64,000 nt of DNA from Leptasterias polaris (GCA_037783415.1 JAZGTN010000029.1:4111501-4175500), one strand, 5' to 3'; numbered from the stretch's first letter, positions 46,621-58,510 are shown. Translations and numbers: made by a program. Notes: generated by a model not told the origin, from the sequence alone.

Positions 46621-48292
46621 TGGTGTCTGTGTTAACAGGTGCCATCATATTATCATTTTCTTCTTTTGAGTTTTGAGTAATTTGCGGCATTAAGCATACT
46701 TCGTGGGAATCTTGAAAGCGAGGCAAAACTTCTGGTGTCACAACTAGCGTTGATTGCGCCACAAACAATGACTTTACATTCGCTTTTGTGTTAGGTATGA
46801 ACTGGGCTTTACACGTTGTTTAGTCATTCCTTTAACACCTGGGCTCAGTGTCACCAAGCACTAAGATTCATCATAAGATGAGTTGTCGACCACCATAGTG
46901 ATTTGAATTGTGACATCCGCATTTTGCTGAGCAATTAAGATTGATACACATCTGAAGAGCAAACTTTAGCTCTTTGTGAAATTAAGCCAAATGCATGAAG
47001 TATCAACTGTTGTTACCCTGTTGGGGGAAACACTTTGGAAAGCTACTCTAAGCCAATGCCGACCTCACCACGATTGCCTCTATTGGTAAACATTGCATAA
47101 GTTATTTTCTTTTAAAATAGGATCAATGCAGGAACCAGAAAGTTTTGACTTGCCCTTCATTTATATTTTGCAAAGACTCATGGCCAACTGTTGCCTTCAA
47201 CTGTCGATAGAAGGGAATATTAGGGTTTTGCCCACAAAAGATTCAAGCATGCAACTTTTCAGCTGATCAGGTGATATTCTTTTGTTTGGTTTATCAGATG
47301 TGCCAATGGAAACTGAAAAACACAGTACAAAGTCTTTCTGTGCCTGGCACTTGCCTCTATTTTGACAACCTGTATTTGCATGCCTGAAGTTTTCAAGCTT
47401 TAGTGCCAATATACGTGTAGCAAAACACCTGAGGGGTGAATGATTTACTGAGACGCCAACACAATAGTTAGGTCATTGCGCTTTGTAGCTACCAACCAAA
47501 GCCACAAGAAAAGAGACTTCTGTTCAAACTGACTCTTGGCCTTGGTTTATAAAATGTTCTATGAGCTGGAGGTCGATGTTGAAGATCTGACCTGATCTTG
47601 ACCTAGAAGGAAATTAAGCATAATATCCTGAAAATGTCAATCTGAGCTTGTTTGACTTAGTCACCATGGTTACCACATAGTCAAACTAATCACCATTTTT
47701 GAAAAGTATTTTGTCAAACTCAACTTTTTAAACATGTATTGCTGATAGTTGGTGTTCAATTTCCATAAAAGTATCCAAATGGGAATGTCATATTTTTGTA
47801 CATAAATTTGTGAAATAGAACAAACCTACAGAAGTTGTGTTCCAATTGTTTATTTCCGATTTAAGTTCGAGGCTGGGAGCATTTTAGCTTTATATTGGAA
47901 AAGAGCGGCAAGTTTACTTGATTGTTCAAACATCGTGTTCTGTCTTTTTTTCAAACCACAAATACACACCAATACTAGAGAGTGGATACATGGTATCACT
48001 GCAAACCTCCATCTGAATGTACCCCCATCTTCGTTTGGTCCCAGCGCCTCTTCATCCAAAGGCGCTGGGATGGGCTGAGGTATTCACATCTCATTGGACC
48101 ATTCCCCCTGAACTGATAGCCCCCGATTCGACTATCAATAATAATGTAGCTCTATTGTGTCAATCCATTGCAAGTAACTTTTGTCATTCTTTGACTTTGC
48201 CTTGTACTAAACATAGGGCTCAATCGCAATATTCTTCTTGCAACTTTAGTTTTAAAAGATTGTTTACATTATCCACAGAGCCATGGAACACC
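46621..48292. other. Probable SLC30A5 3' UTR and flank
   Basis: No second gene is seen. There is no AATAAA in the first 2 kb after the stop that I can find; AATAAA occurs at 49141 and 49567, so the 3' UTR could be long. Confidence 0.4.
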
Positions 48293-48588
48293 ATGTTAAT
48301 GTGTGTGTGTTATGCTGTGACTAGCGGTCTAGGATGAGACCGGTGGGCCTGAGCGAAACCCCCACTATGTTAATGTGTGTGTGTTATGCTGTGACTAGCG
48401 GTCTAGGATGAGACCGGTGGGCCTGAGCGAAACCCCCACTATGTTAATGTGTGTGTGTTATGCTGTGACTAGCGGTCTAGGATGAGACCGGTGGGCCTGA
48501 GCGAAACCCCCACTATGTTAATGTGTGTGTGTTATGCTGTGACTAGTGGTCTAGGATGAGACCGGTGGGCCCGAGCAAAACCCCCACT
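48293..48588 (+). repeat. 74-bp minisatellite, four copies
   Basis: Copies start at 48293, 48367, 48441 and 48515. The first three are nearly identical; the fourth has a few changes. Each has a GT run and a small hairpin GGTCT-aggatg-AGACC. Confidence 0.95.
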
Positions 48589-48654
48589 ATGCTGTAACCA
48601 CTATATGTAAATTACCCGCTGCTAACGATTCAAACTGCCTCTAGCCACTGGGCT

Positions 48655-48727
48655 AGCTTGGTGGTCTAGTGGTAAGACATCTGCTCTAGTAATGCAAAGG
48701 TCGTGGGTTCGAATCCCACCCGGGTAA
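48655..48727 (+). mobile_element. tRNA-like sequence / SINE head
   Basis: A-box TGGTCTAGTGGTAAGACA and B-box GGTTCGAATCC at correct spacing. The D-stem (GTCT/AGAC) and T-stem (GTGGG/CCCAC) are perfect. The anticodon stem is poor and the acceptor stem depends on wobble pairs, so a SINE promoter or pseudogene is likelier than a working tRNA. Confidence 0.6.
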
Positions 48728-49674
48728 TTTGCCTGTGGATTTTTTTTTCTCATAGCTCGGGTAAGTACTGGGTATACAGTGCTTAACACACATCGGTGTA
48801 AGGGTAAAAACCAAACTATAAATTACACTAGTTGGGCCAACTCCCATTTACCCACAGAGGGGGCTGTTCAGACAAATACAACTTGTGCTAAAGACTATTC
48901 CACAATTACATTTTACGCAAGCCATTTGTCTTGACTAGCATGCACCTCACTTTAGGTCTAACGTGCATTTGCGTAAAATGTGTTTGCGAAGTAGTCCATT
49001 AATGGCTGTTTCAAGAAAACTCTATGTCACTCAATATGTGCCATGTATTTATGCTTTACCAGATCGCAAAACACATGCAAACCTTCAAATAGTTTCCAAT
49101 TCTGATTTCCTTTTTGTGCTGCAAAGCGTATTGATTTATTAATAAAAGAGTTATAATTCGGATTATGCTTTGACCCATTTCACAACATTCAATTCAATTC
49201 AATTCAATAGAACATTTATTTCCACAATCTTACTCTTAATTACATTAAATAATACATGTACATTAAAACAAGTGTGGAGGCGCACTTATGCCTACCCTGT
49301 CGTCCATTGTGGGAGTCAACATTTTTGCAAAGTCAACATTTTTGCAAAGGAATGGACTATTGGACTCCCAAAAAGGTGGAAATGGTAGACGTGCATTGTG
49401 CAGAGGATTGTTCCATTTTGTGCAAGGGGGTCAATAGCCCGAATGATTCTTCCAAGTTACCCATCTAAAAGATGTTGTAATGCGATAGAACATTTAACAG
49501 TATTTTTTAAGGTTGAATTATGTAGAGATATTGTGCATTGAAATGTATTTGTATTTGTACAGATGTAATAAAATGTTTATGTAAATTACACTGTAAAGAG
49601 AGTTTTTGTGGTTGTATCTGAGTGTTGTCATCTCAAGAAATCCCATTCCAGCTCAGCCAATAACTAAAGTACCT
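48728..49674. other. Non-genic spacer
   Basis: Probably includes the body of the tRNA-like element. A short AATTC run lies at 49187-49207 and possible poly(A) signals at 49141 and 49567. No gene is seen. Confidence 0.4.
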
Positions 49675-49924
49675 GGGCCCAATTTCATGGCTCTGCCTAC
49701 CGCCGAATTCTGCGCTGCGATAACCGTTCTCCGCTTACCGAGCAAGCGCCGAATTTCTGCGCTAGCTGTGTAAGCGTAAAATGCCTAGTAACGTGGACTA
49801 CGCACGCACACAAGCAAAAATTCCCTGCTAACCCGTGAAATACGCTTGACGTAAGCGCGGAATTCCCTGCTTCCGTAAGCGCCGATTCTTTGCTTACGGT
49901 AAGCAGAGCCATGAAATTGGGCCC
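49675..49924. mobile_element. 250-bp MITE with perfect 22-bp inverted ends
   Basis: Both ends read GGGCCCAATTTCATGGCTCT inward and match perfectly over 22 bp. The interior is rich in GTAAGCG/CGCTTAC words. Shorter relatives are at 54301-54393, 54556-54750 and 59428-59520. Confidence 0.9.
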
Positions 49925-50425
49925 GGGTGATTTAATGTTGTTTTAATGCTTACAATCAAAAACAGCATCCAAAAAGAACGCACAAATAATAATATCAAAT
50001 CATAGAAAATTGTATACTTTGTAACACTGTATTTTGGCCTATTCATGGAAACCTAATTATTAATTAGTGCTTGGTGGTGCGGCCGGCGCGCTAGCTGCAC
50101 CCAATTACATTCTCGACTGACTACAGTCTTCTAGTGATCGACCCCACATGCTTCCACCAAGCAACTCGGGAAAAGAGAGGTTGACTCTGAATGTTGGGAG
50201 TCTGATTTAACGAGACGTCTAGGGACGTGACTTGTTGGTACCCACAAATTTGCCTAAAAGTGTGTACGATCCGATTGAATAAGGGTAAAGAGACCAGTCA
50301 AAAGTGTCAACAAGGCAACTTGCTGGAACCAGACTACAACATTACATCCGACATACGGAAACAAAAACACCGAAATAAAACTGAGTGAAACAGACGGCTA
50401 AAATAAATCAAAACAACGAAGAAAA
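49925..50425 (+). promoter_or_regulatory. Upstream region of FEM1B-like gene
   Basis: No TATA box is clear. A GC-rich patch (GCGGCCGGCGCGCTAGC, near 50080) could belong to a promoter. The stretch just before the ATG is A-rich. Confidence 0.25.
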
Positions 50426-52372
50426 ATGCCAATTTATTCACCTCTCCCGCCACCTATACAGGAACCACAATTGCAAAGTGTTTCTGTGTTGAGTCGGCGA
50501 GTGTTCAACGCAGCAAAACACGGTAAGGCCATAACTTTAGGGGCGTTACTTCACGACAAGTCGCCGGCAATCATTAAGTTAGTTCTCTCTGAATTGATTG
50601 AGAATGATGACTACAAATGTACCTCGTTAGTTGCTGCTGCTCGAAACGGGCACAACACTGTAGTAAAGTTGTTACTTGACCAGTATGGCGTTGACACAGA
50701 GCAGACGGGCACAGTGAAATTTAATGGATATGTCATTGAGGGTGCAACAGCTCTATGGAGTGCTGCGGGTGCTGGTCACTACGATGTGGTGCAGTCCCTG
50801 GTGAAACACAAAGCGGATGTGAACCACTCCACAGTGTCGGATTCGACACCACTGAGGGCAGCATGCTACGATGGAAAGTTGAACGTGGTGAAATGCTTGG
50901 TGCAGAATAACGCCAATATTCACAAGCCAAATAAATATGGCAACACGTGCATTATGATAGCGAGCTACAAAGGACATTATGATGTCGTGACCTACCTTCT
51001 GGCTAATGGGGGAGATGTGAATGCCCAGGCGCACTGTGGTGCTTCAGCGATGCATTTCACAGCCGAGTGTGGTCGGTTGGAAATAGTGAAACTTCTTGTG
51101 CAACACGACGCTAAGATGCTCAAGAATGAGCACGGACTAACACCACTCATGGTCGCCTGTGATAACGGCATGGCTGAGGTTGCCGAGTTTCTTATGTCGT
51201 TGCCAGAAGTTTCCAAGACAGAGAAAATCCAGGCTCTTGAATTACTGGGATCATCCTATGCAAACGACAAGGAACATTATGACATCGCTAAGACTTATCA
51301 TTATTTTTACCTCGCTATGCTGCATCGATACCTAGACACAGAAGACAGTAAAGTCAAGGAACTAACTGAGCCACATGCTGCGTATGGCAACCATCGAGAA
51401 TGTGTAACATTGAAGGAGCTCAAAGATATAAAGAATGAGCATTTTTCTCTTCAGATGGAGGCGTTGATCATTCGCGAACGAATTCTCGGTCAGCAGAATC
51501 CGGAACTACTCCACCCGATCATCTTCAGAGGGGCGGTGTGTGCAGACAGCATGCAGTTTGCAAATTGCATCACACTGTGGAAGCATGCTATGGACATCCG
51601 ACAGCGACTTACTCGCTCCATCCAGAAGGACATCCTACGCTTTGCTCAAGTCTTCTCGCAGATGATACATATTGGGGAGGACGTCTCCTTTGCGGACATT
51701 TTCCACATACTCACAGCTGCGTTGATGGAGCTTGAATGCTGGCAGGCCAAACTGAATTCTGCCCAAGAAGAAGTGGAAAGGAAATTGTTGCAAAGTGTAT
51801 TTGATGCTGACATTCTCACAACACTCTACATCTTGATGGTCATTACCAACAGCAGCGTTTCAAAAACAAAAGAGCAAGAGTATGTGTATAAGAAACTTGT
51901 GTACCGCTTTATCTCCATCAACCCAAGCACTTCTAATGGATCCACCCCTCTGCATATGGCAGTCAACCAACTCACGGTAGTGGATGATTTCCACACGAAT
52001 AACATCTGCTATTTCCCCTGCGTCAAACTTGTGGAGCTGTTTCTGGAATGCGGTGCGGATCCTAACAAGACGGATGATCTTGGCAACACCCCCCTCCATG
52101 TTGTTGTCCAGTACAACAAGCCAATAAGTGACTTTATGTCCCTGCACTCGATTATTGTGCTCTTGGCCAAAGGTGGCTGTCACTTAGATAGGACTAACCA
52201 TGAAGGAAAGACGGCCTGCGAGGTGTCAACGACCAGTGTAGCGGAGATAATACTCATCGCTCACATCAAACCATCGCTGAAGTGTATCACTGCCAGAACG
52301 GTTAAGAAACATGGGTTGAAATACAAAGGTATTGTGCCACAGACCCTAGAGAATTTTATTGAGCTACACTGA
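50426..52372 (+). CDS. FEM1B: FEM1B-like CUL2 ubiquitin-ligase substrate receptor, single exon
   Basis: 648 residues, against about 627 in human FEM1B, with an extra proline-containing N-terminus of about 20 residues. FEM1 proteins bind elongin B/C and CUL2 and bring substrates for ubiquitination, including C-terminal degrons and, for FEM1B, the mitochondrial regulator FNIP1. Six or seven ankyrin repeats occupy ~25-260 (TPLRAACYDGKLNVVKCLV, NTCIMIASYKGH). H203 and C204 (AHCGASA) match the His-Cys pair used by FEM1B for zinc-linked FNIP1 recognition. The FEM1-specific helical middle (YANDKEHYDIAKTYHYFYLA, ~279-298) follows, then two C-terminal ankyrins (~505-595) and a VHL-box-like end (SLKCITAR, 617-624). 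The DDFHTN and QYNKPISDF segments favour FEM1B over FEM1A/C. The only usable Met is the first. No intron is present. Confidence 0.95.
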   Translation: MPIYSPLPPPIQEPQLQSVSVLSRRVFNAAKHGKAITLGALLHDKSPAIIKLVLSELIENDDYKCTSLVAAARNGHNTVVKLLLDQYGVDTEQTGTVKFNGYVIEGATALWSAAGAGHYDVVQSLVKHKADVNHSTVSDSTPLRAACYDGKLNVVKCLVQNNANIHKPNKYGNTCIMIASYKGHYDVVTYLLANGGDVNAQAHCGASAMHFTAECGRLEIVKLLVQHDAKMLKNEHGLTPLMVACDNGMAEVAEFLMSLPEVSKTEKIQALELLGSSYANDKEHYDIAKTYHYFYLAMLHRYLDTEDSKVKELTEPHAAYGNHRECVTLKELKDIKNEHFSLQMEALIIRERILGQQNPELLHPIIFRGAVCADSMQFANCITLWKHAMDIRQRLTRSIQKDILRFAQVFSQMIHIGEDVSFADIFHILTAALMELECWQAKLNSAQEEVERKLLQSVFDADILTTLYILMVITNSSVSKTKEQEYVYKKLVYRFISINPSTSNGSTPLHMAVNQLTVVDDFHTNNICYFPCVKLVELFLECGADPNKTDDLGNTPLHVVVQYNKPISDFMSLHSIIVLLAKGGCHLDRTNHEGKTACEVSTTSVAEIILIAHIKPSLKCITARTVKKHGLKYKGIVPQTLENFIELH

Positions 52373-54300
52373 ATACAAAAGCAATCTGAATGTTCTCGTT
52401 AAAAATTGAGGTTTTGCTCATGTGCATGTTTGCACTAAAATGTTTTGTATGACCAAAGTTGTATAACCAAAGAATTATCCAAACGAGATGTAAAACTGCC
52501 TTGATTTATACATGGTTCAATCAAAGGCCGGGAAGTTTATCTTTGAGAGGCAAGACCATTTTCATTTTGGAATATCTAAGATAAAGCCCTCGAGGGAAAC
52601 TTGACCAAGACCAGGGCAACAAAGGCCATGGTCTCCATGGGCCTACATGCCAGGCCTGGTACTTTCACTCCAAGTTCAACCTTAACTGTCCTCAACCCTT
52701 CAAAAATGCAACTGTATATTTAAAGTCTGTGTGTTTTGTTTGATTTTGTTGGCTTGAGGAATCATGTGATCATGCTGCCATAATCACTGTCCAACCATAG
52801 AGAAAGGACCAACAGTGTTATCTGTTGAGTATACTGGATTTTGTCAGAGTGAGGAGGGGTCCTTGAAAATGACTCGAGGGAATTTGGGTTAATGATCAAT
52901 TGTAGATCAATGACATGTTTGAGGGATGTTGTGACTGATTCCACTAGACACTGCTGTTGCCTTGCCCTTGAGGTGCAAAACAGGCATACTATGTGATGCA
53001 TGTGCATCATGTGATAAACCGTCCACTTATTATAACTTATGTAAGTATGCAACCAGCATAAAAGTATCAAACTCACAAACTTGTACATAGAGTTACATGG
53101 ATGGTTTATCACATGATAGCATGAATATAATGATAAAATAATCAGCACACTTATTAGATAGTTCCCATTTGACACCACACAGTGAACAGTCGGCCATCTT
53201 TACAGGCAATGATACATGTACTTAATAATGCAATACTAAAGGTTATGGGCAAATGCCACATTCTGCATGTGGGAGCTTTAACTCATTAAGTTCCTTGATT
53301 GATTGGTTGGTGAATCATGTGGATTGATGCAGGGCAAAGGAACTAAAATATTTATAGGCACCTCCAGCCTCAAACAGGTATACAGTGGTGGCTACAAGTG
53401 TACTGTCACACCTTTTGATGGGACTGGTCGGACATGGGTGTACCCAAGAGGCTTCTGTTTTTTGAGAATTGCATTAAAAGAGACCGTCACTAGAGTAGTG
53501 AGCCATTCACTATGAATATGATGATTTAAAAGAACAACACAAATATAAATGTAATATTCACATTACAAATTATATTTACAATAACAATTTATTTCACATT
53601 TTTATGACTTGATGAGAACCAACAGTTGTAGTTAATACAATGAATGCCTCAAAACTACAGTTATACAGCTGTTTGAGTTTGATTTTAGGAAAGGACTGCA
53701 TGCAGTCATTAATCTTAAATCTCACTTTTTATATTTATATAAATTCACGCTTTACTCTATAAAGTATGACTGGTTTTACCCTTTTATACTCAGATGTGTG
53801 ATAAGTGCTTGATGTGTCATGCGAAAACAAATCGAAAAGCCACAGGTTACTCCGATGGGATTCGAACCCACTCTACAATAAGGGATTTCAACCCACGATG
53901 TTCGGATGCTATGATTAGCAGCAAATAGCAAAAACAAGCCAAAATATTGTATTATATCCGACAAATTTCAACAGTATGGTGGTTTTCATTTTTAATGCTT
54001 GGCTTAGTGCAAATAATAGATTTATGGAAGTGTTATTGATTGTTTACCAATGTAAACACTACTTGAATATAAGATCAACAACATCAGCCAAGCTGATTCT
54101 AGCTTTGATGTGTTTTACTGTTTAGTCCCATCTTAATTTCTCATAATTTTCCCTATGACCATGACCAAAGAGTGCATTTATATTTCTGAAACTTTGTCTG
54201 CAATTAATCGTAATAATTAATGCTGTGTTTAAAAGCTTACTTTGATAAGATCAGCAAAGTGATCAAAGTACACATTAGCCATTAAACCAAGTAACATAAG
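52373..54300. other. 3' flank of FEM1B-like gene
   Basis: No second gene. 53157-53215 is a partial copy of the GATAGTTCCC MITE (GATAGTTCCCATTTGAC ... GGCCATCTTTACAGGCAA). 53845-53875 has a reversed B-box-like GGGATTCGAACCC, probably a SINE remnant. Confidence 0.45.
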
Positions 54301-54393
54301 GGTCCAATTTCATGGCTCTGCTTACAGTGCCTGTATGTTCTATGGGCTGTAAGCGCAGAATTCTGCGACATGCAGAGCCATGGAATTGGGCCC
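54301..54393. mobile_element. Short copy of the GGGCCCAATTTCATGG MITE
   Basis: About 93 bp between GGTCCAATTTCATGGCTCTG and CAGAGCCATGGAATTGGGCC; the middle is reduced to a short palindromic core. Confidence 0.8.
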
Positions 54394-54555
54394 TTGACCT
54401 TTACCCTTTTAGATACATATTTAAAATCAACATATCATGAAGTGAAGACAAATAAATTCTTGACACAATCTTGTTTACTAAAAGTTAGGAGGCTTGCAAA
54501 CCAACATTTGAACGGGCAAAAGAAAGACTACTGTGCATGAAATGTGTGTACATTG

Positions 54556-54750
54556 ACCCAATTTCATGGCCCTGCTTACCGTAAGCAAAGAATTGACACT
54601 TAAGGAAGCAAGGAATTCTGCCCTTAGCGTCAAACATATTTTACAGGTTAGCAGGGTATTTGTTTTTGTGCGTATGCATACTCCACGCTACTAGGCATTC
54701 TTTGCTAACACAACTACATGTAGCACAGAAATTTGGTGCTTGCCCCATAA
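54556..54750. mobile_element. Degraded copy of the GGGCCCAATTTCATGG MITE
   Basis: Left end GACCCAATTTCATGGCCCTG and internal CTTACCGTAAGC are clear. The right end is lost near GGTGCTTGCCCC. Confidence 0.6.
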
Positions 54751-56355
54751 ACTTTTACTCATTTCTCAAAAAACTAAAGAATTTAGGCAAAAATATTACA
54801 AGGGCAGTTTTCCACCATGACCACCATCTTTTTACCATAATTCTATTTCTATGAACATTTACATTTTTAATCTTACCAATGTCATGCTTTTAAACAAGTG
54901 TTAATAGAATTTCAACTTCTGATTTAAATTTCCATCCTTAAGCTGTTAACAGACTTTTTTTTTACCTACTGCAAATTGTACACATGTTTTGTATTAAAAC
55001 AAATGTATGCATTAATCACATATTCCATGTCTGTCTAGCTGAGGTGCTATCTTTTCTAAAATAAAATATCCCACCAGAATATTACATTGATCTTGTCTCT
55101 TCATTCTTGTAAAATATATGGATGAAATAAATATTGCCTCTTCAATTTCACGATTAAGTGTCAGGTTGTTTGCCAATTTGAGTGCCCACATTTAGTCGAC
55201 CCGTGGTTGACCACTGACTAGGTACATACATGTTCATGTACATGGGCAGTGACCTACTCACTTAAGAACGACTCGTTTTCAAGTCCAGTCAACCAGCGGT
55301 ACGGTATTCACGCTGTTTTGCTACAGTGTCACTACAGTGTCACTGGTTCCCTTCTACTTTTTACAAGGGGTTAGCATTAGCATGAAACAAAGCTATGGGA
55401 CCAGGGAAAAGACCATGGTACTCTAGATGTCCGTGAAGTTATTTGTATTTGTTTGTCGCAGTACAAAGTACATTCTGTACTTCATGCGAGAAATTTCCCA
55501 AAAGGAGGCTCCTGTACTCAAACGTTTACTATAGGTTTTCCTGGCCAATTTCAGCAAAATTTAATTCAATTTCATTAACACGCATTCAAATTCACCCATT
55601 TTCCCATAATCCACTCAAGCTAGGGTTTCTTTTTAGCTATTAATGCATTCAATTTCGTTTTCGTGCACATGTTATTTCGTTTCCTCATTCAAATTCTTTT
55701 TATAGGCATTCAAGACTACACTTTGACCATTCTAAAGTTGAATTTCTACTTCATGTACCTATTTACACTTAATGAAATTGAATGGTTGACCAGCTCTTGC
55801 TGCTGGCTTTTACAACATTTAAAGAGTCTTCTTATTTGACCAGTGAATGCTAAACTGTTGAAATTGAATTACTCCTTTTGACTGTTGAATAATGATTCAA
55901 CGGAGCATTTGTTTTCAAACAAAATTGAACGATCCGGATGTGTAAGATGAATGGATTTTTTTTTAAATTGGCAGGGAGTAATATTGGCTATATTTGTTAC
56001 TTAATATTTGAAATAAAAAGTAAGATCCCCTTGAGGTGATCCCTGTACTACTGCTTTGGTGTGGTTGGGTTTTGGATTTTTTTTTTTACACCCTTCCCTG
56101 GTATTGAAATTCCTGGATCCATGCCTGCTTTATCAGAAAAGCAAGGATAGTGGCCAAGCCAACTGGTGCTGCATTGACATTTTAAAGGTGTGTCTGTAGA
56201 GGTAGGAGGTAGAGTTTCCAGCACCTTGTAGGCGCACAAGTACGTTCCCATGGGCACACGCCCGCAATCAACGGGACAGCTAGAATGTTACGCTTGACTT
56301 CATCAGTGTGCCGAAGTACGAGGAGCTACATTACGACTATCTGCATTAGTTTTTA
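54751..56355. other. Non-genic, AT-rich region
   Basis: 55550-55920 is rich in CATTCAA/TTGAATG words with partial dyad symmetry and may be an old fold-back element. No gene is recognised. Confidence 0.35.
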
Positions 56356-56576
56356 TTAATGTGCCAATGAAGGTTCGGGCAGTCCAACGGAACGGTCCAT
56401 GAGCACATGCTGGAATACTAACTTCACTGATCCAATTAGAACGTTCCTACCAAACTGTCTTGTAAGATGCTTCCTTAAGAGGTCGATGTTCGTGCCCAGT
56501 AGAGGCTACCTGCTGAGGTTCAGTGCCTTGAGTACCTCACCAACAATGGTTGAAACCTCAGCCATGGCACCTTTTC
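56356..56576 (-). pseudogene. Minus-strand coding fragment with one internal stop
   Basis: On the minus strand an acceptor-like TTTTGTAG precedes an open stretch beginning KGAMAEVSTIVGEVLKALN. After SR comes one TAG, and the same frame then continues with PLLGTNIDLLRKHLTRQFG and FQHVLMDRSVGLPEPSLAH to a TAA. From its ATG it is 70 codons long with a single stop, and its composition is protein-like, so it is probably a broken exon of a transposon or gene. I do not recognise the family. Confidence 0.4.
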
Positions 56577-57204
56577 CTACAAAATAATGAAAACAAAACT
56601 TGTAAGTTTGATCCAACAAAATATGTACAATACAACAAATGTTACTACTTGTAGCTCATACCAACTCAATTTCAATATTATCAAATAAAACGTAATCAAT
56701 ATGTATATATTTAAAGTTGTACTGGTACCACCATAAGTGTCATATGTAGGTTTACGATTCAAGTTATCTCCTAAAGAACCTGTCATTTTGATCAATGCTG
56801 CCCTCTGTTGGAAGTATTTTCCATACAGCCATATACCATACAGTGACTGCAGCCAAGTCTTTACTGTTTCATTTAGAGCGTTAGGGGCACCAGTTTTATC
56901 AACCAGTAATTGGCAAAAGTATGATCAGCCTAGAAACAACAATGCTAAAAAATCAACCGTATTAACTGAAAAATCAATTGTGCTACCCAAAACAAAAAGT
57001 ACACATCTTCTTCATAAAAAAAAGAAGTTTCATGTTTTATTAAAAAGGGTAGATTTGTACCAACCAAGTTATATATTTTGTGATACTCACAAGGCAGACC
57101 ATGCAAAATGGTGGTCAATTTTTGTACATAAAAAGGTCTTCTCTATAATATTTTATGACACATCCAACGGCACAATTAGGGTCAATAATAACAGGAGAAA
57201 CGAG
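56577..57204. other. Non-genic spacer
   Basis: A 177-codon frame (56737-57270) spans this region but has no recognisable domain and runs into a SINE, so I do not call it. Confidence 0.35.
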
Positions 57205-57375
57205 AAGAAATGTTCAGTTTTAGATGTGGGAGGAAAACCACCAAATGGGGAAACCCATGCAATCAGGTAGATCCTGAAAACCAATCCACGGCTCCAGTCT
57301 GAGGTGGGATTTGAACCAGGGTCCACAAAGGTGAAAAGGCAGGGAAAGAAACTACTGAGCCAACCTGATCCCCTT
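57205..57375 (-). mobile_element. Second SINE family, reverse orientation
   Basis: Shares GTTTTAGATGTGGGAGGAAA, ATCAGGTAG, CCAATCCACG and GAACCAGGGTCC blocks with 40930-41112. Confidence 0.55.
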
Positions 57376-58095
57376 TGCAAGAAAGCATTTTGTTTAAAGA
57401 GAGGCTCCGAGGTCAAAGTCTCTAACCCTCAGATTAAAATAGTGTAAAATTACTTTTTACAAATACTCTTTCAGAGCTAAATTTGAAACATGACATCATC
57501 GGACATAAAAAACTGTAAATTCCAAAGCGGAACTTTGGCGCAGGTCGAAAGGTCAATTTCAATGTCGTTTTGATTGAATATCATCAAAATTCAGGAATCA
57601 ACCGAAAATTCTCTGTACAAAAATGTACAGACCATAATGTTTGAAATGTTATGTCATCGAATGTTTTTGGATTTTATGAACAGTGCACTTGAAGGGTATC
57701 AAACACAGTAGCTTTCTACAGCGATTAAACCTGAGATTAGAGACTTGTAATGTTTTGCCCCACTTTTATAAAGGACTCTATTGGAAAATGAAATAGTATA
57801 ACAAAACTGAATTTGACCTTCGGTAAAAACTTGATATAACATTGTATATGATGGACACAAATCCTTTAAAAACAATTGGTAAAATGCCTGAAACTTGTAC
57901 GAAAAAATCAACCTTAATACAAATGTCAGTCTTGTGAGTCTTCTGAGGAAAAAATAAATAAATAAATAAACAAATAAATAAATCTGAGACTAGGAGGTAT
58001 GTTGAAATGATGACATTGCCATCTTTTGGTAACCCTTGGTCAAGTTATAGATTCTAAGGAGCTTCTAAAAGGAACAGTTTCCTCAGTGCTGTAGC
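57376..58095. other. Non-genic spacer with AAAT microsatellite
   Basis: An (AAAT)n run lies at about 57951-57981. No gene is seen. Confidence 0.45.
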
Positions 58096-58510
58096 TTTAA
58101 AGGGTGTGTACAACATTGGTAATTGACAAAGACCTGTATCCACACTTGATGTGACCTAACATATAGATAGTTCCCAGTAGACGCCATCTTTACGGGCAAA
58201 TCGCATTTTGGCTTGCAGGCGCGTCAAGCGCTCAAATTATTAACGCAGCCGCGTCTTACACTAACCAATCATGCAATGAGTTTTGTGAAATGTGCGCGTG
58301 CTGCACGCCGTTCTCACACGTAACGCATGACTGTGTGTTCCAAATTGCCCGTAAAGATGGCCGATTTACGTCATATTGCAACCTATCTATACATGAAATA
58401 ACAAACCTGTGAAAGTTTAAGCTCAATCGGTCTTCGAAGTCATGAGAAAACAGTGAAAAACTCCATTATATGTTTTAACTTTTTTCAAACATCGGATTTT
58501 ATCCTGCAGG
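58096..58510. mobile_element. TTAA-type MITE, copy d, interrupted
   Basis: The family of 29288-29664 is recognisable from GGTAATTGACAAAGACCTG, CATGAAATAACAAACCTGTG and AGCTCAATCGGTC. It is split by the MITE at 58166-58387 and its far end is degraded. Confidence 0.65.
58166..58387. mobile_element. 222-bp MITE with TATA target duplication, nested
   Basis: Same family and orientation as 19150-19372, with GATAGTTCCC and CAACCTATC ends, flanked on both sides by TATA. It sits inside an older TTAA-type MITE. Confidence 0.85.

Noticed and set aside
48655..48727. Functional tRNA gene
   Set aside because: Acceptor and anticodon stems are weak, although the promoter boxes are good.
56737..57270. 177-codon ORF as a gene
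   Set aside because: No recognisable domain, and the end overlaps a SINE fragment. Low-complexity, Lys/Asn-rich composition fits AT-rich chance frame.
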